Assembly (NCBI GenBank): GCA_008692225.1
Contig: VICG01000006.1
Location: 1,679,501 to 1,743,500 of the forward strand
From: Monilinia fructicola
Lineage: Eukaryota; Ascomycota; Leotiomycetes; Helotiales; Sclerotiniaceae
Direction: 5' to 3'
Length of the DNA stretch: 64,000 nt
The position numbers and the translations under genes were made by a program. Below, in pieces: positions 10,901-19,848 of this stretch. The notes under the pieces are model-generated. The model was not told where the DNA came from, did not search any database, and saw only the letters and a program-made list of their open reading frames with translations. Each line of letters starts with the position of its first letter. Position 1 is the first letter of the stretch.

Positions 10901-11597
10901 TGCCAATGGTTTACCAGACAAGCTCCAGGAGGTGGGTAGGCATTCTCAACAAGTTTTTGCAACGAGTGTCGCGGAGGTAGATACGGATACGTATTTGGAA
11001 TCAGACCATGATGGAAACCTCATTGTGTTGAAGAGAAATCGAGAGGGTGTTACGGAGCAAGACAAGCTCAGATTGGAAGTGCTTTGTGAAATGAATCTTG
11101 GGGAAATGGTTAACCGCATAAAGAAGGTTAATATAGCGACTTCGAAGGATGCCTTGTTGATTCCTAGGGCTTTTGTTGGGACGGTATGTTTTCTCTGTGC
11201 TCTCCTTTCTCCAATCCACCTATGGCCTTTTACTCACAAATCCTTCCTCCAGACCGAAGGCTCCATCTACCTCTTCTCGCTCATCCCACCTCAAAACCAA
11301 GACATCCTGATGCGTCTCCAATCCCAACTCGCATCTCTCCCCACCCAAAGCCTCTCGCATCCAGAATCCTATCCTGGAACCATCGAATTCTCTCCCGGAA
11401 ATCTCGATTTCAATAGATATAGATCATACGTATCCGCGGTTCGAGAGACGAGCGAACCCTTTAGATTCGTAGACGGAGATCTGATAGAACTCTTTTTAGA
11501 TTTGAGATGGGACGTACAAGAATTGATGGGAAAGGCATTGGGTGTTCCGGCGGAGGAGTTAAGGGGTCTCGTGGAGGGCTTGAGAAGACTAAGATAA
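7995..11597 (+). CDS. DDB1: DNA damage-binding protein 1 (DDB1) homologue, triple beta-propeller CUL4 adaptor
   Basis: DDB1 is the adaptor of CUL4 ubiquitin ligases. It acts in nucleotide-excision repair, replication licensing and, in fungi, heterochromatin control. Exons 7995-8089, 8156-11183 and 11253-11597 give 1155 aa, close to the usual size. The N-terminus MAYLAPIHRPSSVRLTLRLN is typical of DDB1, and splicing restores the AKANRLEVW strand. Later blocks also fit the family: LFVGTVRAQYFTVMW, the N-terminal half of the MMS1_N region, and a C-terminal CPSF_A-type segment with YLESDHDGNLIVL and the LGEMVNRIKKVN stretch. The last intron (69 nt) is a multiple of three with no stop, so retention would add 23 residues. 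Splicing gives the better match (AFVGT-TEGSIYLF). The paralogues RSE1 and CFT1 are less likely because of the N-terminus. It is convergent with HIBADH. Confidence 0.9.
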
Positions 11598-12256
11598 GTC
11601 GGAGCGAAATAAAGCATTGCAGCCATTACAGATATCCAAAGCGTGCGAAACATCCCCACCACAAAACAGAACGTAACGCAACACGCAATGCCGAGATAAA
11701 CGGGCAATCGCATGATGAAAGGAAAGAGCGAACAAAATAGTCTGGGAACTGAGGAAGAGAGAGAGGGGGGGGGGGCTCTCGAGATACGAACGCGTTGGGA
11801 TGAAAATAGCTATCCGGTCACTGCACGCCGGGTGGGCTCCAGGTATATATATATACATATATGTACATGTACATGGATAATAAACTGCTACAGGAGCTTA
11901 TCGCGCACATGTCTCGATAAATATTAGAGCTAGAAAAGAAAAGTTTAGAAGAAAAAAAATCTAACTCATCTTCTTCACTTCCCGGCCGCGGGTCTGGGAG
12001 GGGAGAAAGTCTTGGCATTTTCCCCGTGCTTCAATTATTACTTTGCAAACTCCTGCACCGAGGCGAAATCTCCTCGTGAGCTGCTGAATTTATTATTTGT
12101 GCCTGGTGATGCTCAGTTTGGGCGTATAGATATGTTAATAACATAATTACCTAATCACTTTATAATTACTAAAACAGGTCGTCCGTCAAGTTCACACATG
12201 CGGCCGGTCAAAGGAATTCATAAAAATTTATCTTTATTCGAGTCGCCGTTGTATAA
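11598..12256. other. Convergent 3' intergenic region of DDB1 and HIBADH
   Basis: No gene is seen. A G11 run lies at about 11765-11775 and a TA/CATG-rich palindromic patch at about 11840-11880. The region should contain both 3' UTRs. Confidence 0.6.
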
Positions 12257-13565
12257 TTACTCAGAACCACTAATATACTTGTAGACAACGGAGAAGTCCT
12301 TGCCTCTACAGTTATCCTGTTGTTCTACAGTCTCGTATACCTCTCGCGCTCTATTACCAAGCTCGAGTTTGGCATGAACTTCTTCTGCTGCCTTCAAGGC
12401 AAGTCCAAGATCTTTCTTCATAAGACTGATGCCGAATCCTCCATTGAAATCTCGTTCGGCGGGCGCACCAGAAACTACACCTTTGACTGGATTGTTGAGT
12501 TCACTCGGCCAACATTTGCCAGTACTGCTGTTGATCAAGTTACCTAGAACTTGTGGATCGAGACCCCACATAATTCCTAGATTCATGGCTTCGGCGGTTG
12601 CAATGTTGTTGATAGCCAGGAGATAATTGTTGGCGAGTTTTCCGGAGAGACCTGCGCCCTGAGCTCCGCAATGGAGTACCCTTTTGCCCATCATTGTAAG
12701 GATTGGGTTGACCCGAGGCACTAGATCATCCGAAGCCCCAAGCATGAAGGTCAGAGTTCCTGCTGTTGCGCCAACAACGCCTCCTGACATTGGAGCATCA
12801 ACAAATCGACCTTGTTGCGTAGTATGGACCGCCCTAGCAACTTCTCTCGAAGTTGTGGGATCAATTGTGGAACAATCAATGAAGAGACGATCAGTATTGG
12901 CGACAGCGGTTGTAGAAAGTGGAGGTTTGAGTATCTGACTAAACACATTCTTTACGTGTGCTGGTTCTGGTAAAACTGTAATAATAGTTTCCTACGAAAT
13001 TGGCTATCAGCGAGTGCAATAACAAATTATCAAGGTATAATAAGCAATTGCTTGAAACAATATCAGAGGATTGGCTTTGTTGTATAATATAAAAATCATT
13101 AGAAGATCAACCAAGACGGTTGACCCCAACTTAGATCATTCATGGAACAAACTCATCACATAAACAAGGCAGGAAGTTGACGGTGTCGAAGACCATGGTA
13201 ATTGAGAATAACTTACAGAATTCTCAGCGGCTTCCCTGATACTGCTTGCAGCCTTAACGACAGCTCCAGTGCCGAGAGCTTTCGTGTCTTTTGTGAATTT
13301 CTCCACTGCTTCAGCATTGATGTCAAAAACTCGAATGGAATCGGAAGAGGGTAATTTGGCTTGAAGGTTTCTCGCCATATTGTATCCTGCCTGCCGTTAG
13401 AAATTGATTCCGTGGCTCTGTACAAGCGAGAGTAAACATACCCATTTGACCGAGACCAATAAATCCCCATTGTGCCTGTCTTCCCACTGAAGATGAGAAG
13501 TTCCTGTGCCGAACAGATCGAAACGACGACTGCATAAAAGCTGTCGTCCTCACATTTACCCTCAT
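12257..13565 (-). CDS. 3-hydroxyisobutyrate dehydrogenase, mitochondrial
   Basis: This enzyme oxidises 3-hydroxyisobutyrate to methylmalonate semialdehyde with NAD+ in mitochondrial valine breakdown. Three exons (13442-13565, 13217-13386 and 12257-12991; introns 55 and 225 nt) give 342 aa. Residues 1-30 are rich in Arg, Ser and Thr without acidic residues, a good mitochondrial presequence. The Rossmann motif GFIGLGQMG is at 34-42, DCSTID at about 137-142 and the substrate-binding DAPMSGG at about 163-169. GAGLSGKLANN carries the catalytic lysine (about K216) and Asn220. Nearly full family length argues for an intact gene. 6-phosphogluconate dehydrogenase-like paralogues such as glyoxylate reductase are possible but less likely given the targeting peptide. 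Confidence 0.9.
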
Positions 13566-14936
13566 CTCTAATATTCAATTGAGAATCAAAGTTCTTGGGA
13601 AGTAGATCTCAAAGTGGGAGTTGTTGAACAACCACACAATGAAGAAAATCTGGCCTATGACCGAATGCGAATGCGGGTATTTCCCTCGTGTTGAATTTAG
13701 TCGCATGGAGATGGCAGTACCGTATGAATGGGGGAATGTGGGGAAATTAGCTGTCCTGTGCTACTTTTGTCTGCCTGTGAGCTCTTAACCCGATGTCCGA
13801 GGAAAGCCGACGAGATCTGCAGGTTTTGCTTTGATAGGTTGAGGAGAACCTTGAAAGCTACATGGTTGGTAGGGAATGAAACCTGTGAGGTTAGCTAGCT
13901 GGAGGTTGGAGGTATAGCAAAAGGCGTTAAGAATGATTTCGCCATAACATTCACGGTTGTTCGAACACTTGTAGAGATGAAAGTTAGAGCGTAGAGAAAA
14001 TGATGGAAACAAAATTGGGGGAAGGATTGGAGAAAAATCTGAAGGAAAAAAGTTCTCTCGTAAATCTATGCTTAGTCACTGATTAAGCGAGATAGCTCAC
14101 CCTGGTCGATTGAAAGCAGGATGAACTTCGGCGAGGTGAGATGTTTTTCCATCGAGATCACCGGGAGATATGAATGAGAAGCGGCCAGCAGGCTTATGAT
14201 CATTCCCGGATTGTATTCAATCGAGAAGAGAAATGAGATGGAATGGTTGTATCAAGTGGTCTATAAACTCGAGTCTACTGAGATTAGATAAATACATATC
14301 ACCAGCCTGCGGATTTCAGTAATGGATAACCATAATATAAACCATCAGCACGCTATCAGATATCTTATCAGAAACAAGTTTTGTATTTGGGAATTTCCAA
14401 AGTTTCCCGCTATTTTCACATACAAAGCAGAAGTCGATGTGTGACCAAAGAGCTGATAGAACTGATTTCCCTTGTAAACATCAGAGTAAGATATTGCCCT
14501 CGCCGGCTCCTCCCCCTAAAACAGGACAGACCAGTGCTGGGTAAGAAAGTATTCAAAGTCGAGACCATTCAGTATCAATGAGCGTCATTGAGCGGCATTG
14601 TAAATGGGAAGTTTTGCCTAAGTGTAGAGTTCTCAAGCATGCGAATAAGAGTTTGTGATTAGGAGCGCCTATCCCCGACCACAAGATTGACCCGCTATAT
14701 GCTAAAAACGATAGTCAAGAGCCTTCAAAAATAGCTCATTATTCCTGCCGTGCTATTCTATTACCGAGTCCTGTATGGTATCCGAAATCTTGAGCCCAAA
14801 CCGAAACCCCCATCCAAAATTGCGGCCCAGGAGAGCATTATGTAAATCATCAAATCTATGCTCCAATCCCATCTGATCCCATATTGCTGCCTGGTAGAGT
14901 GTTATATAAATCCTCAAATCTATCCTTCAATCCCAT
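13566..14936. other. Intergenic region upstream of HIBADH with a 64-bp tandem duplication
   Basis: I see no convincing gene in 1.4 kb. At its right edge, about 14818-14945, a 64-bp unit occurs twice. Both copies share TTGC-GCC-GG-AGAG, then AAATC-TCAAATCTAT, then CAATCCCATCT. The second copy runs into the stop codon of the acetyltransferase gene. Confidence 0.55.
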
Positions 14937-16440
14937 CTATCTCCTCTTCCCTCTCCCATCCCCAACTACCGCCTCCAATGCACCCGCAGCCCTTCGCTCT
15001 CTCCTCCTAAACTCTCCATTGAACATCTCTGGCAATATCATCTTTGCATTTGCATGTTCTTTTGCAAAGCCCACTTCTGCCGAGTTCCCTAGCTTTCCTC
15101 TCGTTTCCCTAACAGCCTGTTCCAACATCTCAGTTCCTACACCTGTACCTCTGTACCTGACCTTTGTCGTCCACGCTCTAACAACGCCCTTCCCTCCCTT
15201 CTTCCCACTCTTCCCCCTCCTTGGCGATCCATTCAAATGGGGTGCTCTCTCAATGCGTAGGATAAGGGCTCCAATAATCTCGTCTCCATATCGCGAACCA
15301 ATAATGACATCTTCCTCCCCCTCATCATTCTTGGCAAAATTCCAATTCAATTCCTCAGCCGCGTGTACATACCCTGCCGTTGCAGCTCGCACTGCTACTA
15401 AGCATGCCATTGTTACCCCTGCGAGAGTGGTTCCCAGTAATCCCAAATCGCTGGTGTCGGTATACTGCCATTTTGTAACAATGCCGAGTACCAAGGCATA
15501 GAGTGTGAGTGTAAGAGGATGGAAGATAATTGCTTGAGCAGCAATTTGCCGTTGTTGAGCGATAGAATCTGCTACTAGTTTTAAGGCTTTGATCTTATCG
15601 TCTTCGGCGTGTAGGGCGGTAGTTGTGAGGGAAGGGACACCGTCGAGGGGGTCATGCACAATGATGTCATCATCAATATTGGAAGACATGGTTGCTAAAG
15701 ACGATGAGGCACGAAGTGATGGGAGCGTTTGAGAGGAAGCTGCGTCGAGTATCGGAGTTGAAGAGGTTGAGTTGAGCGTTGAGGGTGGAAGGACTAGATT
15801 CGCGCGTAGGAACGTAAAGAATGCTGGCGGGGGGGAAGATTGGTTGTCAGCAAAGTTTGGCTAAATAGGATTCATTCATTCATTCATCCATTCATCCATT
15901 CATTCTGGTAACTTGATGGTGAATGATAGAATTAAATGATAATTGGTGAGTGAAAACTAAACAAAGGGTAAAAGATGAAGTACCATAAGATATGAATGTG
16001 AATGTGAATGTGAATGTGAATATCCTCCTTTCACTCACAATTGAGGGATACAGTAGAATATGGTGAGGTGATTGAAATGGCTTTCCCCTTGCTAATAAGA
16101 ACAAAAGATTTGGCAGAAAAATCCTCTTCAAACTTTTTTTCAAGCTTTTCTCTTCTCCCCCCCAGATACAACAAAAACCAAACTCTTTCCGCAAAGTTTG
16201 AATCAAGTACAATCAATATTCTTACCAAAAAAGAACGTAGAAAAATACACAAGAGACAAAGGAAGAAAACTCACCCGCACTGGCCAGGAAACCGGGGACA
16301 GCATTCATTTTATCCACGACAATATTGGCCGCGGTAAGATTATGATGATGGGAAGAAGTTGTCAACGTCGTACCGCCCCCATATTGCGCCCTTCTCAAAT
16401 CCAATCCTCTGGGAATTGGCATAGGCACGTGTCTGGGCAT
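14937..16440 (-). CDS. Membrane-anchored GNAT-family N-acetyltransferase
   Basis: GNAT enzymes transfer acetyl from acetyl-CoA to amines. Two exons (16275-16440 and 14937-15823) join in frame to 350 aa. Exon 1 encodes NIVVDKMNAVPGFLASA and exon 2 continues AFFTFLRANLVLPP. The frame stays open from that acceptor through the internal ATG at 15689, so a 250-aa model starting there would be too short. The 16440 codon is the first in-frame ATG of exon 1; upstream codons are open but lack ATG. Two hydrophobic segments (about 154-172 and 183-201) form a hairpin anchor as in NAT8-like enzymes. The acetyl-CoA motif A is RYRGTGVGTEML at about 278-289 (Q/RxxGxG/A). The 451-nt intron is long for this genome and carries two microsatellites. 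The substrate is unknown. Confidence 0.68.
15824..16274 (-). other. Long (451-nt) intron of the GNAT gene with two microsatellites
   Basis: The minus-strand donor GTGAGT and an acceptor ending in CCGCCAG bound this intron. It contains an (ATTC)n tract at 15871-15905 and a (GAATGT)n tract at 15993-16022. Repeat growth may explain its length. Confidence 0.55.
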
Positions 16441-18795
16441 TTCCCCCGATAAGGTAACTCGGACCAAACTATTACCAACTGAATGAAACCTTTCTCGGTA
16501 ATCTTTCCAACTCGTAGTACCATCCGCGAGAAATCGATGATGGCGAAGGGATTTCGTGAAGCGTTCGCATTTCTTCGTTGCGGTGGGATGAACCAAACTC
16601 AAGGATCATCTTGTTTATATGGCATTGGGAATACGTACTGACGTATGAATCCCGCACGTGGGGGGTTCCAGTTTAATTGGTGAAGAGCTTGTTTATCTTC
16701 TTATCGATCGGCCAAGAGCCAAGAATTGACAAAAGTTTGATAGACGTCTAGGATTTATTGGGAACCAAGACGTGGAAGGTTTGAGACACAAATCGTGGTT
16801 GTCCATTGTGAGTGGATGAAGATAGGGCTTAATAGGCGAGGGAATGAAGGGGGAGGGGGCTACGGTACTAGCTACGCTGACTGGGAAAGCTGCAGGTGGT
16901 GATTGGTGATGGGGATGGTGATGGTGATGGTGATGGGGACTGATGGCTGTCTGTTTGGCTGTTTGATGATTAGCTTATCGCTGATAATGTCATGGAGGGG
17001 AATATGATGTTGCTGTTCAATGTTGCCGATGGATGATGCTGTGTGAGGATGGGTATCCAATCAATCTCGATACCAACCCTCGGGATATTCTTGTGGGCGA
17101 GGAAGATAACTCGTCCGTGTGACCCAAACTATCAGACAATCGTTGCGCATACTGGCGTGCTCGATCGGCTTCAATTTCAATGACTCTTTTATTATTACTG
17201 TATTACACCAGCTTCAGCCAATGCAATGCATGGTGGTAAGTATCTTATTATGGTGTCAAGAATTCATTCAAAAGGGCGGTAGCTTCAAGTCTGCAGCCAG
17301 TGACAGGCAACGTCTATGAATATGCCGGATATCAACCATAGCATTCAACACACCCTCAAAGCTTCAGTGCCGATTAATTGAATCTTATGTTTCATATCAA
17401 AATCCTAGATCCCATCTCCTACGCATACAAGTCGGCATCAGAACCGCTCTCTATATGTTGAGAAATTTAAATATATTCAATGGTTCCAGAATCCAGACCC
17501 CTGTCCCATACAGAAGTGGCTCTTTTGGACAAGACAAAAACACTGTCCTCGGTCAAAGTATGAGGCCACACTATCAACTAACACATGAAGTACTCTGTGT
17601 TTTTGACGTACAGCTAGAGCAGGATCATGGATCGAGATTCCTTGATGACCACCATTATTCGAGCTTCGATGGGCGTGCACTTACATCAATGCGGGTCGAG
17701 CCGGGGAACAATGTTACTCTCCCCCATGGAATTGCCGTCAATCTTAAGACGGCTCGGGTCCGACGCGTAATCATTTAAGAATATATTCGGGGGAAAAGAG
17801 GAGTAAGTTTGATCAGGGATCTGAATGAGCTTTAATCCCTAGGCATTCGAGGAGAAGTTCCTTGACAACTCTGATGATTTGCATTTCATGTCGTAAGGTT
17901 ATTATGTTGTGTCTAAAGTTGGAGCAACTCGGTATGTTGGGATTCGAGTAGAACTAGTAGTACACCTTCGTTTATCCCTGCAGCCAGACAACCTCTCTTC
18001 TATCAAATGCCGCGCGGGACTTTCGATCACCTGTTCTGGCCGAATTACCTTGATCTGTCCTCTTGTTCCCAATGCCTCGATACTAAGTAGTGTTGATATT
18101 GGCATTTTGAGATTTAGCTCTGTGAGCCTACTCTTGTTGAGAAGCCGCCAGATGATGGGTTAAAATTCGACAGGACCTCAGATAGTTCAGATATCTCTGA
18201 GAATGATGTACCCGTTTGTTGTGATTCGATACATGTGACGATTTATACTCTATATTTAGCAAGACCGTTGGAATTCTGGGGGGAAAACACGCGCCTCTTT
18301 CCACTTCATCTCCTCTCCGACTACCAACATTCCAAGCATTTTCGGCACCCCCTCCGCCCCAAGAACGTGAGATAATAACTGTCTCCTGGCCAACTCCAAT
18401 GTTTTGACGATTCCCATCACCACCCAAATAAAACACAAACGGTATGCGAACTGATCGAGCACTCGAAAGGAAGAATTTCATGTATTTCTCCATGCCAACC
18501 TATGGTTGTGTGGAATCTGGAATTTCCCAGGTAAACAATATAGGTATGTAGAACGATGATGGATGATCAGAAACAAGGAGGAAAGGGACGATCATGACGA
18601 TTATAAAAAGAGGGAGAACCGCCCCCCCTCCCGCCGAATCGACATCAACAGCTTCAACTTCCGACATCGACTCCCGACAACATCTCGGCAAACATCACAT
18701 CACACCACACCACTACACCAAACGCCTCTCCACCCCCAACACCCCACCCACGCACCCACCAAACAAAACACAAGCAACCCACCGCCCCACCCAAC
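16441..18795. other. Intergenic region with a (GGTGAT)n repeat; no convincing gene
   Basis: Several ATG-initiated frames of 67-121 codons occur, such as 17455-17778 (+) and 18128-18493 (-). None shows a recognisable domain, and they overlap on opposite strands. A GGTGAT hexamer microsatellite lies at about 16897-16938. The last 200 bp form the cerato-platanin promoter. Confidence 0.5.
18601..18610 (+). promoter_or_regulatory. Probable TATA box of the cerato-platanin gene
   Basis: TTATAAAAAG stands alone in a GC-balanced context 186 bp before the ATG, followed by a C/A-rich leader typical of highly expressed fungal secreted-protein genes. Confidence 0.5.
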
Positions 18796-19245
18796 ATGCA
18801 CTTCCGCCGCGCCGCCCTTCTTCCCCTCCTCCTCCCCACCATCGCCGCCATCCAAGTAACCTACGACCCAGGCTACGACAACGCCGCGCGCTCCCTCGAC
18901 GCCGTCGCCTGCTCCAACGGCCCCAACGGTCTCGAGACGCGCTTCCCCCAATACAAAGTGCAGGGCGACCTGCCCACCTTTGCGCGCATCGGCGGCGCCT
19001 CCACCATCGCCGGCTGGAACTCGCCAAACTGCGGCACCTGCTACAGCCTGTCGTACCAGGGCGTCACGATCAACATCCTGGCCATCGACCACGCGGCCAA
19101 CGGCTTCAACATTGCCGAGAGCGCGATGAACACGCTGACCAAGGGACGCGCGGTGGAGTTGGGGAATGTAGATGCGGAGTGGGCGCTGTTGACGCCGGAG
19201 CAGTGTGGGCTGCCGACTGGAGGCGAGGGGGGATGCCGTCTTTAG
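18796..19245 (+). CDS. Secreted cerato-platanin family protein (SnodProt1-like)
   Basis: Cerato-platanins are small secreted proteins of the fungal wall and apoplast. They bind chitin oligomers and can act as elicitors on plants. The single-exon ORF is 149 aa. Residues 1-18 form a signal peptide (positively charged n-region, Leu-rich core, cleavage near TIAA). The mature protein begins VTYDPGYD, the family's usual start. The four canonical cysteines fit Cys39, 79, 82 and 137, including the NCGTCY turn, and ILAIDHAANGFNIA is the conserved core. A fifth cysteine, Cys147, sits in the C-terminal GGCRL and is outside the usual two-disulphide pattern. GC content and third-position C bias are much higher than in neighbouring genes, suggesting strong expression. 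A TATA box lies upstream. Confidence 0.93.
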   Translation: MHFRRAALLPLLLPTIAAIQVTYDPGYDNAARSLDAVACSNGPNGLETRFPQYKVQGDLPTFARIGGASTIAGWNSPNCGTCYSLSYQGVTINILAIDHAANGFNIAESAMNTLTKGRAVELGNVDAEWALLTPEQCGLPTGGEGGCRL

Positions 19246-19848
19246 ATTGAGGGGTTGCGCGAGTGGAGCTAATGGGTGGAGTTCATGATGGAGGGTGGGA
19301 TGGGGATGGAAGGGGATGAGGCTTTGGTGTAGTGGTGTGATGGATGGTTTGACGACGATGGGTTTACGGTCGATGGTTTACTGTGAGGTCTTGCAAGCGA
19401 TCCTTTTAATCAGATGAAATACTTTCAATATCAGTGTCGATTTTGTCATTCGCATTGTGGGCGAGGCGTTTCCTGAAAACACAGCGGTAAGTTTATTAGT
19501 TGGGTTGATCCAAGTCATACAGTATACAACGTCTACCATCACCGTTTCGATTCCAGATATGATTCACCAGTTTGATCGTGACATCACAACAGTTGGAGCA
19601 GGAGTTCACAATGGAAATCATTACCGTGAAGAAAGACTTGCTTGGTAGCAGTGCAGAGATGTTTATCATAATACTGATCTTCCATACACCATCTGAGAGA
19701 CAAAAAGCCCAAATTTTGGCCGACTGCATAGTTCTACTATCATTCCCATCAAATCCCAATTGTAGATACGCAAACAAGCTTTAAAATCAGGCCCCGAATT
19801 CATTAACCTCAAAAGTTGGACAGAAAACGGGGAGACAATATCGGATTT
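19246..19848. other. Convergent 3' intergenic region
   Basis: No gene is seen. The left part is GGATGG/GATGG-rich and probably the cerato-platanin 3' UTR. Short frames here lack ATG starts or domains. Confidence 0.55.

Noticed and set aside
16222..16602. 126-codon minus-strand frame as a separate gene
   Set aside because: It begins with TTG. Its useful part is exon 1 of the GNAT gene from the ATG at 16440, and the rest is intron.
17455..17778. 107-codon ATG frame on the plus strand
   Set aside because: No recognisable feature; treated as chance.
18128..18493. 121-codon ATG frame on the minus strand upstream of cerato-platanin
   Set aside because: No domain, signal or conservation could be recognised, and overlapping frames on the other strand are similar.
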